Below, piece after piece: positions 10,203 through 18,819 of a stretch of DNA of 38,027 nucleotides (positions within the stretch are counted from its first letter, which is position 1; every line of letters begins with the position of its first letter). Below the pieces are notes generated by a model. It saw nothing but the letters and a program-made list of their open reading frames with translations. It did no database searches and was not told where the DNA came from. The stretch lies in contig JAUICI010000014.1 in NCBI GenBank assembly GCA_030427935.1, positions 1 through 38,027 on the forward strand, written 5' to 3'. This DNA comes from Bacteroidia bacterium (GTDB taxonomy: Bacteria > Bacteroidota > Bacteroidia > Flavobacteriales_D > Crocinitomicaceae). The position numbers and the translations under genes were made by a program.

Positions 10203-12647
10203 TCAAACTCTAATTCCAATAATACACACATCATCTATTTGTTCAATATCGCCGCGCCATTGCTCAAAGAAAGTGTCTAGCTTTTGCTTTTGGGCTTCCA
10301 TCTCCAAGTCTTGGATCGATAGCAATAAGTTTTTGAAATTCTTGGATTTTAGCTTCTTCCCCTTTTCACCTCCAAACTGATCGGCATAACCATCTGAAGA
10401 AATATAAATGGTATCACCTTCTTTCAACTCTAATTCATGCGTCTTGAAAGGTTGTGGATCATGGAATTTTCCGATAGGTTGTTTGTCCGCCTTCACTTCA
10501 ATCAATGTGTATTCTTTTACTTTGGAAATGCTAATTCGATCTGAAGTTTCGGCGGAGAACCCCGCCTTGATTTCTTCCACTTCCGTTGATCCTTTTCGAA
10601 TGATCCAAAGTGGATTGTGGGCACCGGAATACTTGAGTTTGGAGCAAGAGTCTGGAGCAACAGAACCTGCACCCTCTTGCACTTGCTCGATACTCACAAC
10701 TGCAATATCCATCCCATCTTTGACCTCATCATCACTCTTTTCAAACTCCTTTATAACTAATTCTCTAGTTGTATCCAGAATCTTTCCAGGATCCCTAAGT
10801 TTTTGCTCGCGAACAGATCGATTCAAGCCATTCACACAAACAACAGAAACCATCGCTCCCGGAACTCCATGACCTGTACAATCAGCTGCAGCGATTAAAA
10901 CAGTAGCATGTCTGGAGTCTTGAGCAACAGGACTTCTACCCTCTTGCTCTTGCTCATTACTCTTGCTGACCTCCAACCAATAAAAATCCCCAGCAACAAT
11001 ATCCTTCGGTTTATACAACACAAAAGATTGTGGCAAATGCTTCTTCACTAAATGGTCAGGAGGAAGTATGGCACTTTGAATTCTTTTGGCGTAGGTGATA
11101 GAATCCATGATCTCGGTGTTTTTCTCTTCCAGTTCCTCGTAGGCTTCATCTACCTTTTCCTTTTGATCTTCAATAATATTTTTTTGCTTCTTGGTAATGC
11201 GGAAGCGATTGAAAATAAAACCGGCAAATACCAAAACCAAGGTCAATCCTCCAAAAAGAAAATAGGATTGTTGTTTTCTTTGATTGTTTTCTGCTTTTTC
11301 TTTTGCTAATTCGGCCTCCGCAACTTTTTGTTCTTCGGCATTTCTGATTGAGTCGGCAGCTGCTTGTTTTTCGTATTGGTATTTGTATTCTTGTTTGAAG
11401 AGTTCTTTTTTGTTTTGATCACTCTGTAAAGAATCTCTTGAAGCAATATAGCGCTCCATATTCAGAAGAGCCAATTTGCTTTTTCCTAATTCTTTATACG
11501 ATTTCCATAAGGTAAAAGAAGCCATTTTCAATTCGAAAATCTCGCCAACAGTATCAGAAATACCTTTGGCTCTTTCCGCATGTTGAATCGATTTACGATA
11601 GTTCTTTTTATTGAAATAATAAATGGCAATACTGTTCTCAGCGCTCGCAATTCCAATTGGATCTTTGATCTCTTCACAAATTTTTAATGATTGCGTGAAT
11701 AATTCGAAGGCTTCTTCGTCTTGACCCAATTTCTCTTTAACTGTACCCATGCTGTTTAAGGTAATCGCCTCTCCAAGTGGGTCATCCAATTGCTTACTTA
11801 AGCCCAAACTCTTCCTGTAAATATCAAAAGCATCCAAATATTTGGTCGTAGCAAGTTTTTCAAGTCCTTCCTCAAGTAATTTATCCCCTTGCATTTTGAT
11901 TAATACCCCAATATTATAAGAGGTATTTGCCATTCCCTTTAAGTCTTCAATCTTGCTGCTTATTGTCAAGCTTTTCTGATACAATTCGAGCGCCTTGTCT
12001 ATTTCGCCAAGATTCTTATAGATGATCCCAATATTATTTAAGGAAGTAGAAATGCCTTGCTGATCATCTAAATCTTCTCTGATTTTAAGACTTTTCTGGT
12101 GCATTTGAATAGCGAGATCGTATTTACCTTGATAATCGTAAATCAAAGCAAGATTGTTTAAGGTCGAGGACTGACCTTCCTTATCATTCATGGAAGTTTT
12201 TACATCAAGACTTTTTTGATAAAACTCAATTGCATCTTTGTACTTACCCTGATTGTAATACACATTCCCAATATTATTCAAAGCTCTACCAACACCGTCC
12301 AAATCTTGGGCTTCTTCATATAATTCTTTAGACGCTAAATAAATGGTAACGGCTTTTTCATAGTCACCTTGGATGTAATAAGAAGAGGCCTCCACATTTA
12401 ATGCAAGCGCCTTAAACTTTGGCAAGTTTTTCTCTTCTGCATAGGCATATTGGATTTTTGAAAGCGCTCGTGCACTATCTGGATTCTTGTAAATAAAACC
12501 CTTCATTGTGAAAGCGTAAAGGGCATCCAATCGAACGGTATCTAGTTTCTTGTCGTCGGACCAAATACCCCATAGGCTATCCAAGTTTTTCTGATTCCAA
12601 GCAAGAAAAGACAAGCCAAAAAATAAAAAGGTTAGTATGGATTTCAT
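10203..12647 (-). CDS. TPR sensor with membrane segment and SpoIIE/PP2C-type phosphatase domain
   Basis: A predicted signal-transducing Ser/Thr phosphatase. I use ATG 12647; the codon before it (12650) is TTG. Order: signal sequence (residues 1-18), about eight TPR units (60-400; repeats such as ALNNIGNVYYNQGKYKDAIEFY), one membrane helix (about 458-480, FLFGGLTLVLVFAGFIF), a coiled coil (EDQKEKVDEAYEELEEKN), then the SpoIIE domain from about 512 (SITYAKRIQSAILP) to the end, with metal-binding Asp in GDFYW and DCTGHGVPGAM. So TPRs face the periplasm and the phosphatase the cytoplasm. Known relatives act on anti-sigma antagonists; the partner is not encoded here. Odd: two related short peptide inserts, at about residues 565-578 and 654-667, break the domain at hairpin turns (see the repeat entries). 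It is divergent from the universal stress gene. Confidence 0.88.
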   Translation of the reverse strand: MKSILTFLFFGLSFLAWNQKNLDSLWGIWSDDKKLDTVRLDALYAFTMKGFIYKNPDSARALSKIQYAYAEEKNLPKFKALALNVEASSYYIQGDYEKAVTIYLASKELYEEAQDLDGVGRALNNIGNVYYNQGKYKDAIEFYQKSLDVKTSMNDKEGQSSTLNNLALIYDYQGKYDLAIQMHQKSLKIREDLDDQQGISTSLNNIGIIYKNLGEIDKALELYQKSLTISSKIEDLKGMANTSYNIGVLIKMQGDKLLEEGLEKLATTKYLDAFDIYRKSLGLSKQLDDPLGEAITLNSMGTVKEKLGQDEEAFELFTQSLKICEEIKDPIGIASAENSIAIYYFNKKNYRKSIQHAERAKGISDTVGEIFELKMASFTLWKSYKELGKSKLALLNMERYIASRDSLQSDQNKKELFKQEYKYQYEKQAAADSIRNAEEQKVAEAELAKEKAENNQRKQQSYFLFGGLTLVLVFAGFIFNRFRITKKQKNIIEDQKEKVDEAYEELEEKNTEIMDSITYAKRIQSAILPPDHLVKKHLPQSFVLYKPKDIVAGDFYWLEVSKSNEQEQEGRSPVAQDSRHATVLIAAADCTGHGVPGAMVSVVCVNGLNRSVREQKLRDPGKILDTTRELVIKEFEKSDDEVKDGMDIAVVSIEQVQEGAGSVAPDSCSKLKYSGAHNPLWIIRKGSTEVEEIKAGFSAETSDRISISKVKEYTLIEVKADKQPIGKFHDPQPFKTHELELKEGDTIYISSDGYADQFGGEKGKKLKSKNFKNLLLSIQDLEMEAQKQKLDTFFEQWRGDIEQIDDVCIIGIRV
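10647..10688 (-). repeat. In-frame 42-bp repeat, copy 2, inside the SpoIIE domain
   Basis: This segment codes for EQVQEGAGSVAPDS and matches the segment at 10914-10955 at 35 of 42 bases by my count. It lies where homologues usually have a short turn between strands (after GMDIAVVSI and before KLKYSGAHNPLW). Most likely a dispersed short repeat that inserted in frame. Confidence 0.65.
10914..10955 (-). repeat. In-frame 42-bp repeat, copy 1, inside the SpoIIE domain
   Basis: Codes for EQEQEGRSPVAQDS, in the loop between GDFYWLEVSK and VLIAAADCTGHG. It is read in the same frame and orientation as the copy at 10647-10688, with seven mismatches. Reading frame and flanking motifs of the phosphatase are intact. 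Confidence 0.65.
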
Positions 12648-12723
12648 CAAAGTAATCAGTATTTTGAGTTGGATTCAATATACGAAAATTACTAATTTTA
12701 ATACGAAAAAAAGCCCGATCAGA

Positions 12724-13551
12724 ATGAGCAAAGTCATTATCCACCCAACAGATTTTTCAGAATGTGCAGACAATGCGCTTCAATATGCCGTTGAAATTGC
12801 AAAAGCAACTGAAAGTAAGATTGCAGTTGTTCATTCTCTCGATTACAGTGAGATAAGCGTCACAAGTAGAAATGCGCAGGCTTTAAATGAAAACTCGAAC
12901 AATCTTGAAAAAGAAGCCAAACAAAGACTACTCGAAATAGGCGAACGAGTGCAGAAGCAAGGGGTCCCATGTGAGGCTTCGATTCACTCGGGTCGGATTG
13001 GATATTGGTTGCCCGATTACGCAAAAGAGAAAGAAGCCCTATATATCGTGATGGGTACAGTTGGAGCAGACACTTTACAAAACAAAATAATTGGAAGTCA
13101 TACCTTCGATATCATTAAAAAAACGATGGTTCCTGTCTTGGCGGTGCCTAATGAGGCGAGCGTCAAAGACTTCAAAGATTTTGTTTACCTGCAAGACCAC
13201 AAAACACCTGATATGATTCCATTGAATAATCTGGCTCAAATCGGCAAGACTTTTAATGCCAATATTGATGTTATTCATTTTCTGGAAGACCCAAAAAATA
13301 TTGAGGATCAGAAACAGTTCGAGCAATTACAAGTAGCGGTAAAAAAAGAAATCGATTTTGAATTTAATTTCATCCTAAAACCCACAGAAGACTTACATGA
13401 AAGCATTCAGGAAATTGCCAAGGAAAAAAATCCTGATTTGTTGGCACTCGTGATGAGACATCAAAACTTTTTCCAGCGATTATTCAAGGGAAGTTTAACC
13501 GAAAAACTGATCAATTATTCACATATTCCTATTCTCGTATTTGAACAATAG
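12724..13551 (+). CDS. Universal stress protein, two UspA-like domains
   Basis: A cytoplasmic stress protein of 275 residues. I start at ATG 12724 (MSKVIIHPTDFSECADNAL), the usual UspA N-terminus; the in-frame extension to 12637 would run into the start of the divergent phosphatase gene. The first domain (1 to about 143) has the DFS motif and GTVGADTLQNKIIGSHT, a weak form of the ATP-binding G-x2-G-x9-G signature, and ends in PVLAVP. The second (about 147-275) is degenerate at its N-terminal part and ends in a similar GSLTEKLINYSHIPILVFEQ. Tandem UspA proteins of this size are common in Bacteroidota. Its stop codon lies one base from the stop of the convergent CHAT gene. Binding of ATP is plausible but not proven. 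Confidence 0.88.
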   Translation: MSKVIIHPTDFSECADNALQYAVEIAKATESKIAVVHSLDYSEISVTSRNAQALNENSNNLEKEAKQRLLEIGERVQKQGVPCEASIHSGRIGYWLPDYAKEKEALYIVMGTVGADTLQNKIIGSHTFDIIKKTMVPVLAVPNEASVKDFKDFVYLQDHKTPDMIPLNNLAQIGKTFNANIDVIHFLEDPKNIEDQKQFEQLQVAVKKEIDFEFNFILKPTEDLHESIQEIAKEKNPDLLALVMRHQNFFQRLFKGSLTEKLINYSHIPILVFEQ

Positions 13552-13552
13552 G

Positions 13553-16552
13553 TTAATCCACCAAAACAAAAGCAGCCCAAAAATAAGGATCATACTTTTG
13601 TCGCATTATTTTTTGCGTAGCGCTAAATGCCTCTTTTACATCCTTTATCTCAAAAAGGTTTTCATAAAAATGCGTCATGAATTCAGCTGTTTCTTTGTCT
13701 GGAACTTGCCAGAGCGACATCAGAATATAATGCGCACCTGCAATTTTAAATGCGCGCTGTAAGCCGTAAACCCCTTCACTTCCTTGAATATCTCCCAATC
13801 CTGTCTCGCAGGCTGACAAAACCACAAGTCCTGTATTGGTCATATCTAAATTCGACACTTCTTTTGCTGTTAAAACCCCATCTTCACCATCAGAAACTGA
13901 CTCTGTATTCCAAACCCGATTCGCTCCGGCTAAAGTTAAACCTGTTCGCATCATGGGGTTTTTGTTCCTCAGAAAGACCGATGTCCCAAACCCTCTCTTT
14001 CCAACCGAATTCCCTCGAAATTCAAGGGTTTGAATATATTCTGTTTCAAGCTGATTTCTGACTTTTTCTGGATCTGGATAAAAGAATCCGTGCGTAGATA
14101 AATGCAGAATATTGGATTTTGAAGCCAAGTCTTTTAGTCGCTCTTCTTTGGCTTCCTTTCCAAATAAATAATTCACATGAATCCCATTTTGAACTAAAAG
14201 CTTATTGATTGCATCAGCCTCAGTTTTGGTTCCAGGTAGGTAGGACCATATTTCTTCATTATCCTCTCCGGTATTATAATCAACACCGCCAAAAAGGGTT
14301 GTGGTACCTTTGTATAAATTTGAACTATTTTCTCTGTTCGAAAAGGCAAAATTTCGATGTTCCAGATTCATGTTATCACACAGTAAAACGCCCTCTTTTT
14401 TGCTTAAAGCACTAAAAGCCACACGATGCAAGAGTCCTGCTGGGGAATAATAAATTTTTCGATATTTCTTACTTGTTTTTTCTAGTGGTTTCCATACCAA
14501 TTCGAATAATTTTCCTTGTGGATCATAAAGTTTTTCAATTCGAATATTATCTGTTCCTGAAACCTCGTTAAAAGCAGATTCTAATTCAGATTCCAGGAAT
14601 AGCGGAATCAATTTAGGGCTCTTCATCTTCGCGTCGAGAAGTAAAGCACAATAGCGGATACTATCTTCTCCTTCTTCAAAACGAACAAATTCAATTGCAA
14701 GTTCCTTCGGTTTTAATTCCGATTGAATGGTCTTCCAACTTTTTTGTTTTCTATTTCGAAGCTCTTCAAAAACTCCGGATTTTTTTACTAATTCCTGTTC
14801 CAATTCTTTTGCTTTCGCTTCCATTTCGAGAAGATCATTTTCTTTCTTCCCGGCCTGATTGAGCTTGGCTGTTATCTGTTTTTTCAAAGAGAGCCATTCG
14901 TCATATACTTTGAGTAAATCCGGATTACCAGACCTAGAAATAGCAAACCGCATTTGCGTACTAGACCTCAACACAATTCCTTTTCGAAAGAGAGAAAGAT
15001 CATAAGCATTCTCTACTAATTTTTGATTGCTTTTTCTATAAGTCGTGCTCATCGAGAAAAACTGATCAAAATGTGTATTAATTGTCCCCAAATAATCTGC
15101 TTTTCCCTTTTCTGAGAGGAAAGCAAAGTTCTTCCAAACGTTATCCTTAATCCCTTTGATACTTTGTAAGGCAAATTTTTCAGCATTTTCAGGATCTCCT
15201 TGAACAAGGTAAAAATGGCTCAATTTCATCAGAGAGGCAGATGTTTTTGGATGCTGCTGACCCAGACTTTCTTCTAAAATCTGAATGGTTGCATTCAATT
15301 CTTGTTCTGCTTTTTTCATCTCACCAATTTTCAGGTACACTTCCCCAAGTTTTAATTTACTAGCTGCAACATCCTCATGATTTTTGCCCAAACTGTTTTG
15401 CCTGATTTCCAATGCTTTTTCGAAGAGTTTTTGAGCTTCTTTAAATTCTTTCTTCTTGGCGTACAAACTGGCAATCGAATACAAATTATAACCGTAAGAC
15501 GGATGCTCCTTTCCGACTGTGTTTTCAAATAATAACAAAGACTCCTTCATTCTCTTCTCAGCTATTGAATCTTTATCTAAATAAGACCAAACAATAGCGT
15601 AATTTAAGTTCAGTCCTGCATAATAAGGATGATTTTTTCCGAGTGTTCTTTCAACCAATGCTAGCCCTCTTTCAAACATGGGCAAGGCAGTTTCCAGATC
15701 GCCAAGATCTCGGTACAATCCCGCCATATTGTTCAAAATCACAAAGTATTCGTAACGCATCGTATCTTGGTACTTTTCCCATGAGGATTTGGCTTCCACA
15801 TAATAATTCAAAGCCACTTCGTATTCGCCTAAAGAGGACTTTAAATCCCCAAGATTCAGGCAAGAAACGGCGTAACCATAATCCTCCTTCCCAGCTAGTA
15901 ATTCATTGTATTTCCGGCATTCCAGATAATATTCGTAGGCCTTATCATAGTTTCCGACCGTTTGTTGCAAGAGTGCCACATTATTGCATAGTTGCGGATA
16001 ATCGGGATCTTTTTTATCTCTGTTTTTCCATAATTCTAAGGCTTCATTGTAATACAAAAACGCTTGTTCATATTTACCAGCATGGCTGTAAGAATCACCT
16101 AAAAGTTGACAAGTTTTTACATAGGATCTGTGCTTTTTTCCAAAGACCTCAGCATAGGTTTCTCTTGATTGTGCAATTGTAGAAATGGCTTTTTCATAAT
16201 CTCCTATCATTGTATAGCAATAACCCGCTTCACTGTACATGAAAGCAAGATCTTTATTATGAGTGGAACCAAGTTCTTTATAAACTCGAACACATTTTAA
16301 AGCCAGATCAAGAGCCTGACCCCATTTTTCATTCCACCGATCAACTTTATACATGTAATATAAAACATTGGCCAGATTCGTATCTATTTTCGTAGTATCC
16401 AACTGATTGTAAACATCTACATAGAAAGTGCGAGCCGAATCACGATAACCTTCCTCGTGAAGATTTCTCGCTTTTTCATAGGTTTTCAGCCAATCTTGTG
16501 AGAAGGAAATGGACGAAAGACACAAAAGTGAAAGTGTGAGGAGTAATTTCAT
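13553..16552 (-). CDS. TPR repeat protein with C-terminal CHAT (caspase-like) protease domain
   Basis: A 999-residue protein combining a signal peptide (MKLLLTLSLLCLSSISFSQ), an array of ten or so TPR units (about 25-480; e.g. YEKAISTIAQSRETYAEVFG, YDKAYEYYLECRKYNELL) and a CHAT domain from about residue 640 to the end. The putative catalytic pair is intact: His821 in LHLSTHGFF and Cys915 in VVLSACETGLG; downstream are GVYGLQRAF and the conserved SLWQVPD. CHAT proteases are relatives of separase and caspases; TPR-CHAT proteins elsewhere (for example Craspase) are activated through a partner bound by TPRs. Here there is no CRISPR locus or other obvious partner, and the signal peptide points to an extracytoplasmic place. 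The gene converges with the universal stress gene, stops separated by one base. Confidence 0.9.
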   Translation of the reverse strand: MKLLLTLSLLCLSSISFSQDWLKTYEKARNLHEEGYRDSARTFYVDVYNQLDTTKIDTNLANVLYYMYKVDRWNEKWGQALDLALKCVRVYKELGSTHNKDLAFMYSEAGYCYTMIGDYEKAISTIAQSRETYAEVFGKKHRSYVKTCQLLGDSYSHAGKYEQAFLYYNEALELWKNRDKKDPDYPQLCNNVALLQQTVGNYDKAYEYYLECRKYNELLAGKEDYGYAVSCLNLGDLKSSLGEYEVALNYYVEAKSSWEKYQDTMRYEYFVILNNMAGLYRDLGDLETALPMFERGLALVERTLGKNHPYYAGLNLNYAIVWSYLDKDSIAEKRMKESLLLFENTVGKEHPSYGYNLYSIASLYAKKKEFKEAQKLFEKALEIRQNSLGKNHEDVAASKLKLGEVYLKIGEMKKAEQELNATIQILEESLGQQHPKTSASLMKLSHFYLVQGDPENAEKFALQSIKGIKDNVWKNFAFLSEKGKADYLGTINTHFDQFFSMSTTYRKSNQKLVENAYDLSLFRKGIVLRSSTQMRFAISRSGNPDLLKVYDEWLSLKKQITAKLNQAGKKENDLLEMEAKAKELEQELVKKSGVFEELRNRKQKSWKTIQSELKPKELAIEFVRFEEGEDSIRYCALLLDAKMKSPKLIPLFLESELESAFNEVSGTDNIRIEKLYDPQGKLFELVWKPLEKTSKKYRKIYYSPAGLLHRVAFSALSKKEGVLLCDNMNLEHRNFAFSNRENSSNLYKGTTTLFGGVDYNTGEDNEEIWSYLPGTKTEADAINKLLVQNGIHVNYLFGKEAKEERLKDLASKSNILHLSTHGFFYPDPEKVRNQLETEYIQTLEFRGNSVGKRGFGTSVFLRNKNPMMRTGLTLAGANRVWNTESVSDGEDGVLTAKEVSNLDMTNTGLVVLSACETGLGDIQGSEGVYGLQRAFKIAGAHYILMSLWQVPDKETAEFMTHFYENLFEIKDVKEAFSATQKIMRQKYDPYFWAAFVLVD

Positions 16553-16582
16553 TTAGCGAGTTTTCACTAAATATAAAGAATT

Positions 16583-17812
16583 CTAAAATAGATTATTCGA
16601 AACCGAAAGCTTCTTTTCGCCGACCAATTCTTCAACCAACTTACCTGTAGCAGGTGCTAGGGATAGTCCCATCATGGCATGACCTGTTGCAAGAATAAAG
16701 TTGGATACTTTTGTTGATCTCGAAATTAATGGTAAGCCCGTCGGCGTACAAGGTCTAAATCCATGCCAAATTTCTTCTTTTTTTGGTTGCTCAATTTGAA
16801 GATTTGGATAAAAGGCATTAATTGTATTCACGATTCCCTGAACTCTTTTCAGATTGATTTTGTGATCTTTAGTGTGCGTAACCTCAAGTGTACCACCAAA
16901 CCGAATTTGATCTCCCATAGGAGTCACAGCCACCTTCCCTTCACAAAGAATGCTAGGAATTGTTGGAGCCTGCTCCTGTTTGGTAAGATTAAAACTATAG
17001 CCCTTCCCAGGTAATATAGAAATTTGAATTCCTAATTTTCTGGCAATCATCGGACTCCAAGAACCAGCTGAAAGAACCACTTCGTCTGCTAGGAATTCTC
17101 CTTGATTGGTGGCTATTTTTGTGATTTTTTGATTGAAAACAGTAAAATCTTCAACTATAGTTTTCGTTTGTAATTTGACGCCTAACCGCACCAACTGATC
17201 TTTTAAAAATTTGTTGAAATTATTCGGAATCAAATGTGCATCTGATTTATAGTGAACGGAACCGATTACATCTAGATCCAGACCTGATTCAAGTTTGGAA
17301 GTTGCCTCTTTATCCAAGAAATCGACTTTCAAACCCATTTTTTCCGCCTCTTTTCCCGCATGAATCTCTTCTTCGCCAACTTTGTCTGTCCGATAAAGCA
17401 TCAACAAGCCTTTTTCCTCGTAAGCAAAGTCATTCTTTCCTTCGGCAAATTCCTGATACAATTCCTTACTCAATAAAGACAAATCTCTTAAAGCCGGCAT
17501 GGAAGCTTCCACATGTTTTTGATTCGCATATCGGTAAAATTGATAACCCCACTTCAACAACTCAGAGCTAAGTCTTGGCCGAACATAAAACGGACTTTTA
17601 GAGTTGAACATCCATTTGACACCTTTTGCAATCATTCCCGGTTGTGCCATCGGAATAACGTGAGAAGGTACAATCATGCCCGCGTTCCCATAAGAACAGC
17701 CGTCTTCCATATCGGAAGCATCGATTATCGTAACGTGATTACCCGCTTTTGCAAGATAATATGCTGAACATAGTCCAACCACTCCTCCTCCTATGATCAC
17801 ACATTTCTTCAT
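16583..17812 (-). CDS. FAD-dependent D-amino acid dehydrogenase, probably D-hydroxyproline dehydrogenase
   Basis: A DadA-type flavoprotein (409 residues) with an N-terminal dinucleotide-binding motif (VIIGGGVVGLCSAYYLAKAG) followed by the acidic end of beta-2 (TIIDA), and a C-terminal FAD-contact segment (FRPCTPTGLPLI, TGHAMMGLSLAPATG). As last gene of the hydroxyproline operon it most likely oxidises cis-4-hydroxy-D-proline, the epimerase product, to 1-pyrroline-4-hydroxy-2-carboxylate. Its start overlaps the epimerase stop by one base (TAATG arrangement). Membrane-linked electron transfer to quinones is usual for DadA relatives. A generic D-amino acid specificity cannot be excluded from sequence; the substrate call is from context. 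Confidence 0.88.
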   Translation of the reverse strand: MKKCVIIGGGVVGLCSAYYLAKAGNHVTIIDASDMEDGCSYGNAGMIVPSHVIPMAQPGMIAKGVKWMFNSKSPFYVRPRLSSELLKWGYQFYRYANQKHVEASMPALRDLSLLSKELYQEFAEGKNDFAYEEKGLLMLYRTDKVGEEEIHAGKEAEKMGLKVDFLDKEATSKLESGLDLDVIGSVHYKSDAHLIPNNFNKFLKDQLVRLGVKLQTKTIVEDFTVFNQKITKIATNQGEFLADEVVLSAGSWSPMIARKLGIQISILPGKGYSFNLTKQEQAPTIPSILCEGKVAVTPMGDQIRFGGTLEVTHTKDHKINLKRVQGIVNTINAFYPNLQIEQPKKEEIWHGFRPCTPTGLPLISRSTKVSNFILATGHAMMGLSLAPATGKLVEELVGEKKLSVSNNLF

Positions 17813-18819
17813 TAGATCACTTGAAAACCGAATGCATACGGATCGTCTTCGTCAATTATGATTGTATTATAACCTGTTATTCTTGCCCAACCTTCTATTG
17901 AAGGAACAATCGCTTTTTTACCGGCCAATTCAGTTTCTTCTTCAATTCTTCCTGTGAACTTGGATCCAATGATACTTTCATGAACGAATTCATCTCCTTT
18001 CTTCAATTTTCCCTTTGCATACCACTGCGCCATTCTTGCTGAAGTCCCCGTTCCACAAGGAGATCTATCAATCGCCTTGTCTCCATAAAAAACGGCATTT
18101 CTTGCTGACGCATCATCTGATAAGGTATCTCCAGTCCACAATAAATGCGACAAACCACCAATATTTGGATTCTCAGGGTGATTAAAACTATATTTTTCGT
18201 TCATTCTTTTGCGGATGACTCTACTCCATGAGATTAATTGATCCGCTGTATAATCTTGAATTCCTGAAAAGTTCTCTTGTGGATCTACAATGCAGTAATA
18301 ATTGCCTCCGTAAGCAACATCAACTGTCAGCTCCCCTAAATCTGGGCAATCAATAGTTAAGCCTTCCGAGTGCAAATAGGATTTAATATTCGTTAGTTTG
18401 ACAGATTTACATTTATCGCCTTCCATTGTATAATCTACCTGAACCAATCCAGCCGGGGTTTCTAACCTCAGCTTTCCTGGAACTTTTGGAATGACTAATT
18501 TTTCCTCAATCATCACAGTTACCGTTCCGATAGTTCCGTGTCCGCACATAGGCAAACATCCACTGGTTTCGATATACAAAACTGCGATATCATTCTCAGG
18601 GTTTTCAGGAGGATACAAAATAGATCCACTCATCATGTCGTGGCCCCTTGGTTCGAACATCAATCCTTGTCTTATCCAGTCGAATTCTTCAAGAAAGTGC
18701 AGACGTTTATCCATGATGGACTTACCTCGAAGATTGGGTCCGCCTGCTTTTACAACACGAACCGGATTTCCGCAGGTATGCGCATCTATACACTCAAACT
18801 TCTGATAGATTTTCGACAT
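17812..18819 (-). CDS. 4-hydroxyproline 2-epimerase (proline racemase family)
   Basis: Interconverts trans-4-hydroxy-L-proline and cis-4-hydroxy-D-proline, the first step of the pathway. The 335-residue protein carries both catalytic cysteines of the family: Cys92 in MCGHGTIG and Cys255 in DRSPCGTGTSARMA. Having both separates it from the trans-3-hydroxyproline dehydratase branch, which lacks the second one (Thr there). The N-terminus CIDAHTCGNPVRVVKAGGP is typical. Proline racemase activity is an alternative, but the neighbours (deaminase, semialdehyde dehydrogenase, D-hydroxyproline dehydrogenase) favour hydroxyproline. The ATG directly follows the stop of the aldehyde dehydrogenase gene with no gap. 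Confidence 0.92.
   Translation of the reverse strand: MSKIYQKFECIDAHTCGNPVRVVKAGGPNLRGKSIMDKRLHFLEEFDWIRQGLMFEPRGHDMMSGSILYPPENPENDIAVLYIETSGCLPMCGHGTIGTVTVMIEEKLVIPKVPGKLRLETPAGLVQVDYTMEGDKCKSVKLTNIKSYLHSEGLTIDCPDLGELTVDVAYGGNYYCIVDPQENFSGIQDYTADQLISWSRVIRKRMNEKYSFNHPENPNIGGLSHLLWTGDTLSDDASARNAVFYGDKAIDRSPCGTGTSARMAQWYAKGKLKKGDEFVHESIIGSKFTGRIEEETELAGKKAIVPSIEGWARITGYNTIIIDEDDPYAFGFQVI

Noticed and set aside
10408-10872. 154-residue plus-strand open frame inside the SpoIIE phosphatase gene
   Set aside because: Shadow of a well supported gene on the other strand; Ser/Thr-rich composition without domain or signal.
12637-12723. N-terminal extension of the universal stress protein
   Set aside because: It would overlap the divergent phosphatase start and is not like the family N-terminus; ATG 12724 gives the usual one.
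15643-16182. 179-residue plus-strand open frame inside the TPR-CHAT gene
   Set aside because: Antisense to TPR repeats whose motifs are clear; composition is rich in Arg, His and Cys, typical of a shadow frame.
13553-16552. TPR-CHAT protein as a Craspase-like CRISPR effector
   Set aside because: No Cas7-11-like gene or array in the window, and the protein has a signal peptide.
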